Assembly (NCBI GenBank): GCA_945938055.1
Contig: CAMEUH010000167.1
Coordinates: 1 to 5,785 of the forward strand
DNA from: an uncultured Eubacteriaceae bacterium
Lineage (GTDB): Bacteria > Bacillota > Clostridia > Lachnospirales > Lachnospiraceae
Direction: 5' to 3'
Length of the DNA stretch: 5,785 nucleotides
In this document: one piece after another, positions 1 to 5,256 of the stretch
How positions within the stretch are numbered: the first letter of the stretch is position 1
Layout of the letters: every line of letters starts with the position of its first letter
Made by a program: the position numbers and the translations under genes
Notes under the pieces: model-generated
Told to the model about the DNA's origin: nothing
What the model saw: the letters and a program-made list of their open reading frames with translations, nothing else
Database searches by the model: none

Positions 1-216
1 GACCAGATTCAGAACTGCCATGAACGCCGGCATGCCAAATACCGCAAATCCTTTTGAACTGTAATCATCCACCTCGCCTGCAAAATTCCAGTGTGTTGGA
101 ATCTCATCCGGCAATTTGTCAAATACCACCAGACCGTACACAATCGGTAACAGACACACAATCGTTGTCAAAATCATTGTAAGAATCATCATTTTTTTAT
201 TTTTACTATTTTCCAT
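1..216 (-). CDS. sdpI: SdpI-family membrane protein, N-terminal 72 residues (cut by window edge)
   Basis: The visible protein begins MENSKNKKMMILTMILTT. It has one hydrophobic segment at about residues 9-32, then the stretch LPDEIPTHWNFAGEVDDYSS (residues 35-54), then a second hydrophobic segment beginning near residue 58. The pattern LP..IP.HWN..GE.D.Y is the hallmark of the DUF1648/SdpI N-terminus. In Bacillus subtilis, SdpI gives immunity to the SDP toxin and holds the repressor SdpR at the membrane; many clostridial relatives have no known toxin partner. The ATG at 214-216 is chosen because AAGGA (226-230) lies 9 nt upstream. An in-frame ATG at 223-225 abuts that site and is less likely. 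The start overlaps the end of the repressor gene by 11 nt, so the two are probably translationally coupled. The C-terminal membrane segments lie outside the window. The family call is firm; an immunity role is inference, since no sdpC-like toxin gene is visible. Confidence 0.85.
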   Translation of the reverse strand, partial: MENSKNKKMMILTMILTTIVCLLPIVYGLVVFDKLPDEIPTHWNFAGEVDDYSSKGFAVFGMPAFMAVLNLV

Positions 217-487
217 CTTTCTCATTCCTTTCACTAAACTGTGATATCCATAACATCACTTCTTCAAATACTGAAATGTTCAGTTCATAATAAACATAAT
301 TCTTGACCTTTGTTTCAAAGAGCAGGTCCGCTTTCTTTAGCTGCGATAAGTGATAAGAAACCGTTGCATTCGTCAGTTCAAACTTTTCCGCAATGTCTCC
401 GGCTGTCATCTTACCATCCTTCAGCATTACCAGAATATCCCTGCGCACCGGGTCCGACAATGCCTTAAATGTATCCGCAAATCCCAC
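206..487 (-). CDS. sdpR: ArsR-family winged-helix repressor, SdpR-type autorepressor
   Basis: This is a 93-residue protein of typical ArsR/SmtB size. FKALSDPVRRDILVMLKDG (residues 7-25) is the standard ArsR opening. A helix-turn-helix follows at about residues 27-56 (MTAGDIAEKFELTNATVSYH, then LSQLKKADLL), and then a beta-wing (FETKVKNYVYYELN). The metal-binding ELCVCDL-type motif is absent and there are no cysteines, so it is unlikely to be a metal sensor. Translation starts at GTG (485-487), supported by a near-perfect Shine-Dalgarno. The coupled downstream gene is SdpI-like, matching the sdpRI pair of B. subtilis, where SdpR represses its own operon and is released when SdpI sequesters it. 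Two matching inverted repeats flank the promoter and are the probable binding sites. The ArsR call is secure; SdpR-type autoregulation is inferred from context. Confidence 0.9.
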   Translation of the reverse strand: MGFADTFKALSDPVRRDILVMLKDGKMTAGDIAEKFELTNATVSYHLSQLKKADLLFETKVKNYVYYELNISVFEEVMLWISQFSERNEKDGK

Positions 488-491
488 TCTG

Positions 492-501
492 TCACCTCCT
501 T
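492..501 (-). promoter_or_regulatory. Strong ribosome binding site of the ArsR/SdpR gene
   Basis: On the minus strand this reads AAGGAGGTGA, a ten-base match to the 16S anti-Shine-Dalgarno sequence. It ends 4 nt before the GTG at 485-487, with its GGAGG core 7 nt away. It fixes the non-ATG start of the repressor. Confidence 0.85.
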
Positions 502-509
502 ATGAAAGC

Positions 510-531
510 TATTTAGAAAATTTTCTAAATA
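510..531. promoter_or_regulatory. Perfect 22-bp palindrome, probable SdpR operator (start-site proximal)
   Basis: This is an uninterrupted palindrome with arm TATTTAGAAAA and its exact complement. It lies directly downstream of the -10 box of the repressor promoter, so the predicted transcription start falls inside it. It shares the arm TATTTAGAAA with the second repeat at 564-589. A protein bound here should block initiation. Assignment to the ArsR-family repressor is inference from position and from the usual dyad form of ArsR-family operators. Confidence 0.7.
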
Positions 532-532
532 T

Positions 533-561
533 ATTATATGTCTTATTCCTTCAAAATGCAA
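533..561 (-). promoter_or_regulatory. Sigma-A type promoter of the sdpR-sdpI operon
   Basis: On the minus strand there is a TTGCAT -35 box (556-561), a 17-bp spacer and a perfect TATAAT -10 box (533-538). The expected transcription start is near 526, giving a leader of about 38 nt before the GTG. The promoter is bracketed by two related inverted repeats. Confidence 0.75.
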
Positions 562-563
562 GA

Positions 564-589
564 ACTATTTAGAAATTTTTCTAAATAGT
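564..589. promoter_or_regulatory. 12-2-12 inverted repeat, probable upstream SdpR operator
   Basis: The arms are ACTATTTAGAAA (564-575) and TTTCTAAATAGT (578-589), with two bases between them and no mismatches. A 12-2-12 layout is typical of operators of ArsR/SmtB-family repressors. Its centre lies 56 bp from that of the palindrome at 510-531. It sits just upstream of the -35 box, so the two sites together flank the promoter. Confidence 0.7.
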
Positions 590-590
590 A

Positions 591-627
591 TCAAAAAGAA
601 ACAGACCGCCGTTACTTTGCGGTCTGT
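591..627 (-). terminator. Intrinsic terminator of the hemerythrin gene
   Basis: On the minus strand, ACAGACCGC (619-627) pairs perfectly with GCGGTCTGT (601-609) around a 9-nt loop, followed by TTCTTTTT (593-600). The hairpin begins 26 nt after the hemerythrin stop codon and separates it from the sdpR promoter region. The plus-strand side has TTTT after the stem, so weak bidirectional action is possible, although no gene needs it. Confidence 0.85.
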
Positions 628-653
628 TTTCATCAATTACCATAACCGGACTG

Positions 654-1067
654 TTATTTTCCAGTCTCTTTCTGTACATAAGCTGCCAATGCCTGATCCA
701 GATTTTTGATGTGGTTAAACAGCCAGTCAACCACATTTTTCTTTACGGCAGCTACGAAGGCATCCGTTGGTCCCTCTTCTTCCATCAGCATCTCATGAAG
801 TTCCTCAACTGCTTTTTTAAACTGCTCATGTTGTGCCTTATGCTCTTTTATTGCAGGATAAGAAACCTGCTCCTGAAGTTTCTCCTCTTCTCCAAAATGA
901 TACTCCGTGTATTCAGCAAGGTAGTCCAGCATCTTAATTGCCTGAACCTTTTCACCGCCCTCTTCGCAACAGGCCAGAAGCTTATCAATCTTTCCAATCA
1001 GTTCTTTATGCTGCTCGTCAATCATGTCATTTCCTGTCACCAGGCTCTTATCAAATTCTAACTTCAT
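654..1067 (-). CDS. Bacteriohemerythrin (non-heme diiron O2-binding protein)
   Basis: This 137-residue cytosolic protein is of normal length for a single-domain bacterial hemerythrin: a four-helix bundle that carries an oxo-bridged diiron site and reversibly binds O2. All expected ligands are visible in order: His20 (IDEQH), His57 and Glu61 (HFGEE), His76 and His80 (HKAQH), and His119 and Asp124 (HIKNLD). In anaerobes these proteins are thought to act in O2 sensing, storage or detoxification, or in iron handling; which applies here cannot be told. The ATG at 1065-1067 has GGAGG (1074-1078) 6 nt upstream. It has its own promoter candidate and a strong terminator, so it can be monocistronic. 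No obvious terminator separates it from the prenyltransferase-like gene upstream, so read-through into it is possible. Confidence 0.93.
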   Translation of the reverse strand: MKLEFDKSLVTGNDMIDEQHKELIGKIDKLLACCEEGGEKVQAIKMLDYLAEYTEYHFGEEEKLQEQVSYPAIKEHKAQHEQFKKAVEELHEMLMEEEGPTDAFVAAVKKNVVDWLFNHIKNLDQALAAYVQKETGK

Positions 1068-1131
1068 CCTTTACCTCCAAGTTTCTATTGATTCATTTTT
1101 TCCCTTTGTTTTCGCTTATTTTTCTTCTTTC

Positions 1132-1160
1132 ATAATAGCGTAATTTTCCCATTTAATCAA
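1132..1160 (-). promoter_or_regulatory. Sigma-A type promoter of the hemerythrin gene
   Basis: On the minus strand there is a TTGATT -35 box (1155-1160), a 17-bp spacer and a TATTAT -10 box (1132-1137). This predicts a start near 1125 and a leader of about 58 nt. Both boxes are one or two bases from consensus and the spacing is ideal. No dyad operator is seen around it. Confidence 0.6.
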
Positions 1161-1194
1161 TAGCAAATTAATGAGCTCGCCATACCGCAATGCT

Positions 1195-1815
1195 TCATCC
1201 GCCAAGAGTCACATCCTGCCCTGCATACCATAAAAGTGCCTTTTTCAAATCCTCATCCTCATAATCCGGCCAGTAACGGTCCACCACATAAAAGTCCGAA
1301 TACACGCTCTGTATTGGCAGAAATCCTGACAATCTCCTCATCCCGCCCCAGCGTACCACAAGATCAATTCGGGAAATATCTGATGAATAGGGTTTTCCAT
1401 CCTCCCGGATATGGGAAAGGTCCCATTCCCATCCATAATTCACCAGAAAATTCACCTTCATTCCTCCTCCGTTTACCGGGGTTCTTTTGGTATAGGGCAA
1501 CAGCTCCTTTGGGAAGCATTTGGATGCACTATTTCCCATGACAAGCAGATCTGCCCCCTCCTTTGTCAACAAGCAGACTGCATCCACACAAGCTTTTTGG
1601 AATGCCTGAAACTGTTCTGCTGGTCGCTTGCAGTTATCCACCGTAAATCCGTAATAAGTGATTTCCTCGATTCCATTTTCCCGTGCCATCCGCAACAATT
1701 TAAGGCCCGGGAGAAGTCCATGCTCATAGCCTTCCTTCTTTTCCAAGCCTTTTCCTGCTGCCCATCGGCGGTTGCCATCCGGGATAATTCCAATATGTTT
1801 TGGTTTTTTTTGCAT
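1195..1815 (-). CDS. Divergent undecaprenyl diphosphate synthase-like (cis-prenyltransferase) protein
   Basis: This 206-residue protein is shorter than the usual 230-255. Family landmarks are present: HIGIIPDGNRRWA (residues 7-19, with the diphosphate/Mg-binding Asp13), YYGFTVDNCKRP (54-65), VNFLVNYGWEWD (121-132), DLVVRWGGMRRLSGF (151-165) and YWPDY (181-185). Compared by eye with E. coli UppS, Asp26, Asn28, Arg30, Asn74, Arg77, Arg194 and Arg200 are kept. His43 becomes Tyr30, Arg39 becomes Lys26, Trp75 becomes Cys62, Glu198 becomes Met159, and the Mg ligand Glu213 becomes Asp174. About 21 residues are missing between the NYG and DLVVR motifs. True UppS condenses isopentenyl diphosphate onto farnesyl diphosphate to make the C55 cell-wall lipid carrier; this protein may make another polyprenol or be poorly active. 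The ATG at 1813-1815 has only an AAGGA 11 nt upstream. It follows the receiver gene by 83 nt and may be cotranscribed. Confidence 0.75.
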   Translation of the reverse strand: MQKKPKHIGIIPDGNRRWAAGKGLEKKEGYEHGLLPGLKLLRMARENGIEEITYYGFTVDNCKRPAEQFQAFQKACVDAVCLLTKEGADLLVMGNSASKCFPKELLPYTKRTPVNGGGMKVNFLVNYGWEWDLSHIREDGKPYSSDISRIDLVVRWGGMRRLSGFLPIQSVYSDFYVVDRYWPDYEDEDLKKALLWYAGQDVTLGG

Positions 1816-1898
1816 TGTTTTACCATTCCTTCCGGAAAATTTTCTTATTTAAGGAAAACATTTCCTTTTTGAATAGTATTTCCACATTTTAGCCGGAC

Positions 1899-2261
1899 TT
1901 ATACCGTCCATTTTTCTTTTGCAAAAAACTTATCTATTGCATTCACTATCTGCTTTGGTTCCATGCTTTTTAAAAGATATCCTTCCGGATTGAGCGCCGT
2001 AACCTTAAGAACACTTTCCCTGTCATTTTTTCCCGTAAGAAAAATCACCGGAATATCAGAAAATTCAGTCTCTGCCCGAATCATTTCCAGTACCTGTCTT
2101 CCGTCACAAATCGGCATCTCATAATCAAGTAACACAAGATCCGGACGATTTAATGCCAGATACTTAATTGCCATGGCACCGGAGTTTGCCAGAATGACCT
2201 GATATTTATCTTCAAGCCAGCCCTTTACATTACGCAGCATGGCACCGGAATCGTCTACCAC
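1899..2261 (-). CDS. Stand-alone response-regulator receiver domain (CheY-like)
   Basis: This is a 120-residue receiver without an output domain. With GTG (2259-2261) as residue 1, the acidic pair is Asp3-Asp4 (VDDSG), the phospho-acceptor is Asp46 (LVLLDYEMP), the switch residue is Thr76 (FLTG) and the conserved lysine is Lys98 (YLLKS). It should therefore accept phosphate, most plausibly from the HPt domain of the kinase encoded upstream. The GTG start is doubtful: it has no Shine-Dalgarno and would remove the first beta strand. The codons just upstream read KKKILV, exactly what precedes VDDS in receivers, and the frame is open to 2288. A CTG at 2277-2279 would restore the strand. The frame also runs into the preceding receiver with only one TAA between, suggesting that the two were one protein. 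The receiver call is secure; the start is not. Confidence 0.88.
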   Translation of the reverse strand: MVDDSGAMLRNVKGWLEDKYQVILANSGAMAIKYLALNRPDLVLLDYEMPICDGRQVLEMIRAETEFSDIPVIFLTGKNDRESVLKVTALNPEGYLLKSMEPKQIVNAIDKFFAKEKWTV

Positions 2262-2291
2262 CAGTATCTTTTTCTTCAGGCTTCCTGCTTA
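2262..2291 (-). other. In-frame TAA and start-less linker between two receiver domains
   Basis: TAA (2289-2291) ends the degenerate receiver. The nine codons after it, in the same frame, read AGSLKKKIL and run directly into VVDDSG of the next receiver. No ATG or TTG occurs in the linker, the first GTG lies inside the domain, and the only ribosome-site-like string (AGGA) sits 3 nt from a CTG. Without the stop the frame would encode a tandem-receiver protein of about 249 residues from 2648 to 1899. Whether this is a natural mutation, a sequencing error or a reinitiation site cannot be decided from the sequence. Confidence 0.6.
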
Positions 2292-2648
2292 CTTTTTTAA
2301 AAATTTATCTACTTCACCTGCAACATCTTTTACATTGATAGGACGAAGGAATTGCATTCGGATAAATTGTTCCGGAATGACATTTTCCACTTCTTCAATC
2401 TGATTGGAATCCCCTATCACCATAAACGGAATATCCTCTTCAATTACCCTGTCCTTTAAATAAATGAGTCCATCTGCGCTTAGTTCTTCCGCATAAAGCA
2501 GAATCGCATGAATTTTTTCCTTCATTTTTCCGATTGCGTCCGGACTCGCACCAGTTTGTATCACATGATATTCCATTTCCTCCATCTGCTTTACCAGCGA
2601 AGATACAATAAAACTTTCTGTTTCTGATATTAATAAAATATTTTCCAT
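2289..2648 (-). CDS. Degenerate receiver domain (pseudo-receiver) without phospho-acceptor Asp
   Basis: This 119-residue protein has a receiver-like alternation of beta strands and helices: ENILLI, then YHVIQTG, HAILLYAEE, IPFMVIGD and IRMQFLRPINV. The catalytic set is lost. The acidic pair is replaced by SET/ES near residues 8-12, the phospho-acceptor position after AILL is Tyr52, the Thr/Ser switch position is Gly79, and the conserved Lys-Pro is Arg102-Pro103. It should not be phosphorylated in the normal way and may act as a binding or dimerisation module for the neighbouring receiver or kinase. The ATG (2646-2648) is supported by GGGAGGA (2655-2661) with a 6-nt gap. It starts 26 nt after the kinase stop, so the two are surely cotranscribed. 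Its stop codon is the only thing separating it in frame from the next receiver. The fold assignment rests on pattern recognition. Confidence 0.75.
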   Translation of the reverse strand: MENILLISETESFIVSSLVKQMEEMEYHVIQTGASPDAIGKMKEKIHAILLYAEELSADGLIYLKDRVIEEDIPFMVIGDSNQIEEVENVIPEQFIRMQFLRPINVKDVAGEVDKFLKK

Positions 2649-2674
2649 TTTCGTTCCTCCCTGTATTCTTTACC

Positions 2675-5158
2675 TTACTGATTTTCCTGCCCATTTTTTA
2701 GCATTTGAATCATTTCACTTGTAATCCCCATGATATCTTCCATTGCAACATCCGAAACCATAATCTTCAGATTTTCCATAAGCGTCTGACATTCCTGAGG
2801 AAGTCTGCATTCTTCCAGTTTTTTCATTGCCTCATCCGCCGCATCCAGATCAAATCCATCGATTGCTTCCCTGATTCCTTCCAGATACATTATCACTTCT
2901 TCCGTACTGGCATCACGCTGAGTGGTTTTATCCGATTCTGCATAAGGCTTAAGCCGTTCCTTAAAACTGCGAAAACACGAAAGAACATCTGGCGTTTCCA
3001 TTTGAATCTTCTCATAATCACCAGCATGTCCCAGTTCCTCCAGATGCTTAAACTGCTCGGAAAGTTCCATCGCGCCAAGCATCCTTGCCGTGCTTTTTAA
3101 CGCATGCACTTCAATGGTGTAATCCTTAATCATGTTATCTGCCACACACTGTTCGATTTTAAATGCCTTTAAATCAATCAGTCTGTAAAAATCCCCCAGC
3201 AGACTTATAAAAAGCTCTTTACTCCCGGAATATCGAATTCCTTGTTCCGTATCAATTCCTTCTATTACAATTTCACGTTGCTGATCATTTTCCTCTGCCG
3301 GTTTTCTTTCAGCCGAATCCACACATTCTGTCGAAAGAATCAGTTCCTTTGGAAGCCATCTTCTTAAAATTCTACACATATGTCTCATGTCAATCGGCTT
3401 TGTTAAATAGCCATTCATCCCTGCCTCATCAAACAGCAGCTTCGCTTCCTTCATTGCATTTGCTGTAAGGGCAACAATTGGAACATTCTGACAATATTCA
3501 TCTCCCATCTGCCGTATACACTTTGTTGTTTCCACGCCATCCATGACCGGCATCATATGATCCATGAAAATCAAATGATATCTTTTCTTCACAATCATGG
3601 ACAGAGCTTCCTTTCCACTACTTGCAAATTCTATCTGCATTCGCATCGGTGCAAGCAGTCCTGCCGCAACCTTTAGATTCATGGCATTATCATCTACTAC
3701 CAGTATTCTGGCATCCGGTGCAATAAAATCCAGTTCTTTTGATTCATTTTCCTCCTGAGTCACAGCATCTTTTGATACGATTTTCTGAGAAATCGTAAAG
3801 AAGAATTCACTTCCGGTTCCATACTTGCTTTGCACTTCCAGCTTACCGCCCATCATGGCAACCAGCTGGCTTGAAATGGACAATCCAAGACCTGTTCCTT
3901 CTTTTCCCTTATTTTTCCTTACATCGACCTGTTCAAAGGCCTCAAAAAGTCTCTCTAAGTCTTCTTCCTTTATCCCCTGCCCGGTATCCGATACCGAAAA
4001 GAAAAGACTTGCTTTCTCTTCCTCCTTCTTTTCCACTCGGATGGTAAGCTTCACATGTCCCTCATCTGTAAATTTGACTGCATTATTTAACAAATTAATA
4101 ATAATCTGCCGAATTCTCAGTCCATCTCCCCATAGCTTTACCGGAAGATTTTCATCGATTTCCTGCAAAAGTTCCACCGGCTTATCACCAATACGGTTCT
4201 TTATGATCATGCTGATATCATTCAACATGGGACGAATTTCGTATTCATCCTCCACAAGTTCCATTTTTCCTGCTTCAATTTTGGAAATATCCAAAATATC
4301 ATTAATAATCATGACAAGCGCATTTCCGGAACTTCTAATATAATTCAGGTATTCCCTCTGCTCACTGGTTAGCTCAGTTCTAAGCAGGATTTCTGTCATT
4401 CCCACAATCGCATTCATTGGGGTACGGATTTCATGAGACATATGGGAAAGAAAAACCGATTTAGCAGCATTTGCTTCATCCGCCTTTCTTTTTTCTTCCC
4501 GAATCTGCTCTACCAGCAAAATATCCGGATTTTCCATGCTAAGATAAAAGGACAGAATAATCAGCATGATTCCCATGCCGCTAATCAATGCCAGTGGACG
4601 CATGGACTGATATAAGGATACCAAAACCAGGATTGCAAGAGCAACACTAATTCCATTTTTCTTCTTGGGATGAATCTGCTTCCAGTAGCGAATCAACGTC
4701 ACAATGGTGAGCAAAATGTATATTGCATTACAAAAATAAAGTGTATAAACAGCCGGACCAAAGGAATAATTTCCCTGTTCCGTCTGTACGTAATCAATCG
4801 GAAGAACTGCCGTGCAAATCAAAACAAAATAGAGCATGACCGTACTAAATGGCGATATATTTAATGAATGTTTCACTTCACCCTCAACCAGCAGAATGAC
4901 ATAACGGTAAATCAGGTAAAAGAAAACCAGCATGGTTCCATAAAAAAGTCTGTGAATTCCATCATTAAACCACCTGGGAACAGTCTCTAAATGATTTACG
5001 GTATAAATTGTAATTCCATCAAACACCAGATGCAGCATAGAAAGAATCATCACTGCCGAAAAGATTTTGTGAATTCTTGTCTTGTCCCTTTTTGACGAGA
5101 AATACAGGATTGCCATAAATGCAATTACCAGAAAGCAGGCCACTTCCATTCGAATCAT
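2675..5158 (-). CDS. Seven-TM hybrid sensor histidine kinase (HisKA-HATPase-REC-HPt)
   Basis: This is an 827-residue membrane kinase. Seven hydrophobic segments lie at about 4-20, 32-53, 70-91, 103-121, 134-158, 169-184 and 187-207. A charged linker leads to the HisKA domain with His242 (SHMSHEIRTPMNAI). The ATPase domain (about 339-459) shows N-box NLLNNAVKFT (Asn359), G1 DTGQGI (Asp391) and G2 GTGLGLSI. The receiver (483-601) has Asp489-Asp490, phospho-acceptor Asp533 (FMDHMMP), Thr565 and Lys587. The HPt domain (about 634-739) has His685 (VHALKSTARMLGA). The last 75 residues form a charged helical tail of unknown role. All four phosphorelay residues are intact, and the two receivers encoded just downstream are likely partners. 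ATG at 5156-5158 is chosen because AAGGAGA lies 6 nt upstream; the longer TTG start at 5176 would place that site inside the gene. The ligand is unknown and no extracellular sensing domain is seen. Confidence 0.93.
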   Translation of the reverse strand: MIRMEVACFLVIAFMAILYFSSKRDKTRIHKIFSAVMILSMLHLVFDGITIYTVNHLETVPRWFNDGIHRLFYGTMLVFFYLIYRYVILLVEGEVKHSLNISPFSTVMLYFVLICTAVLPIDYVQTEQGNYSFGPAVYTLYFCNAIYILLTIVTLIRYWKQIHPKKKNGISVALAILVLVSLYQSMRPLALISGMGIMLIILSFYLSMENPDILLVEQIREEKRKADEANAAKSVFLSHMSHEIRTPMNAIVGMTEILLRTELTSEQREYLNYIRSSGNALVMIINDILDISKIEAGKMELVEDEYEIRPMLNDISMIIKNRIGDKPVELLQEIDENLPVKLWGDGLRIRQIIINLLNNAVKFTDEGHVKLTIRVEKKEEEKASLFFSVSDTGQGIKEEDLERLFEAFEQVDVRKNKGKEGTGLGLSISSQLVAMMGGKLEVQSKYGTGSEFFFTISQKIVSKDAVTQEENESKELDFIAPDARILVVDDNAMNLKVAAGLLAPMRMQIEFASSGKEALSMIVKKRYHLIFMDHMMPVMDGVETTKCIRQMGDEYCQNVPIVALTANAMKEAKLLFDEAGMNGYLTKPIDMRHMCRILRRWLPKELILSTECVDSAERKPAEENDQQREIVIEGIDTEQGIRYSGSKELFISLLGDFYRLIDLKAFKIEQCVADNMIKDYTIEVHALKSTARMLGAMELSEQFKHLEELGHAGDYEKIQMETPDVLSCFRSFKERLKPYAESDKTTQRDASTEEVIMYLEGIREAIDGFDLDAADEAMKKLEECRLPQECQTLMENLKIMVSDVAMEDIMGITSEMIQMLKNGQENQ

Positions 5159-5164
5159 ATCGTT

Positions 5165-5171
5165 TCTCCTT
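5165..5171 (-). promoter_or_regulatory. Ribosome binding site that fixes the kinase start
   Basis: On the minus strand this reads AAGGAGA, 6 nt before the ATG at 5156-5158. It argues against the upstream in-frame TTG (5174-5176), which has only the U-tract of the terminator in front of it. Confidence 0.8.
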
Positions 5172-5178
5172 CGCAAAT

Positions 5179-5217
5179 AAAAAAGTCTCCTAATTCATTT
5201 TATCAATTAGAAGACTT
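5179..5217 (-). terminator. Intrinsic terminator downstream of the MATE gene
   Basis: On the minus strand, AAGTCTTCTAATT (5205-5217) pairs with AATTAGGAGACTT (5183-5195) over 13 bp with a single G-U wobble and a 9-nt loop, followed by six T residues (5179-5184). It lies 39 nt after the MATE stop codon and only 7 nt before the ribosome binding site of the kinase. Confidence 0.85.
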
Positions 5218-5225
5218 CTTTGCAA
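5197..5225 (-). promoter_or_regulatory. Candidate kinase-operon promoter nested in the MATE terminator
   Basis: On the minus strand there is a TTGCAA -35 box (5220-5225), a 17-bp spacer and a TAAAAT -10 box (5197-5202). The -10 box lies in the terminator loop. Initiation near 5190 would leave out the hairpin's 5' arm and so escape termination, giving a leader of about 32 nt to the kinase ATG. The boxes fit consensus well, but the region is AT-rich and chance matches are possible. Confidence 0.5.
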
Positions 5226-5256
5226 TATCAAGAATTAATTCGATTCCGATTCCATG

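Noticed and set aside
711..1135. Open frames of 116 and 65 codons on the plus strand opposite the hemerythrin gene.
   Set aside because: They are antisense shadows of a well-supported gene, with no recognisable domain.
1138..1194. Interval after the prenyltransferase-like stop, examined for a terminator.
   Set aside because: Only the short GAGCTC palindrome is present, with no stem plus T-run, so no terminator is called.
1835..1844. GAAAATTTTC, the core of the SdpR-operator palindrome, recurring upstream of the prenyltransferase-like gene.
   Set aside because: Only ten AT-rich bases match and the flanking TATTTA/TAAATA arms are absent, so it is likely a chance match.
1851..1867. A 7-bp hairpin (AAGGAAA/TTTCCTT) between the receiver and prenyltransferase-like genes, considered as a terminator.
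   Set aside because: On the minus strand the stem is AT-rich and followed by AAATAAG rather than a T-run. The T-run lies on the plus-strand side, where there is no gene.
1411..1872. A 153-codon plus-strand frame opposite the prenyltransferase-like gene.
   Set aside because: It is antisense to conserved prenyltransferase motifs and its translation matches no family I recognise.
2289..2302. A AAA AAG and T TTA AAA slippery heptamers in the correct phase directly before the TAA of the pseudo-receiver, resembling dnaX-type frameshift sites.
   Set aside because: A -1 shift would leave the frame of the second receiver, which is the zero frame, and yields an unrelated peptide. No stimulatory hairpin of note follows. 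Slippage cannot join the two domains.
3825..4343. A 172-codon plus-strand frame rich in Ser and Phe opposite the kinase.
   Set aside because: The composition is what antisense of the kinase coding frame gives. It has no domain and overlaps the conserved ATPase and HisKA motifs on the other strand.
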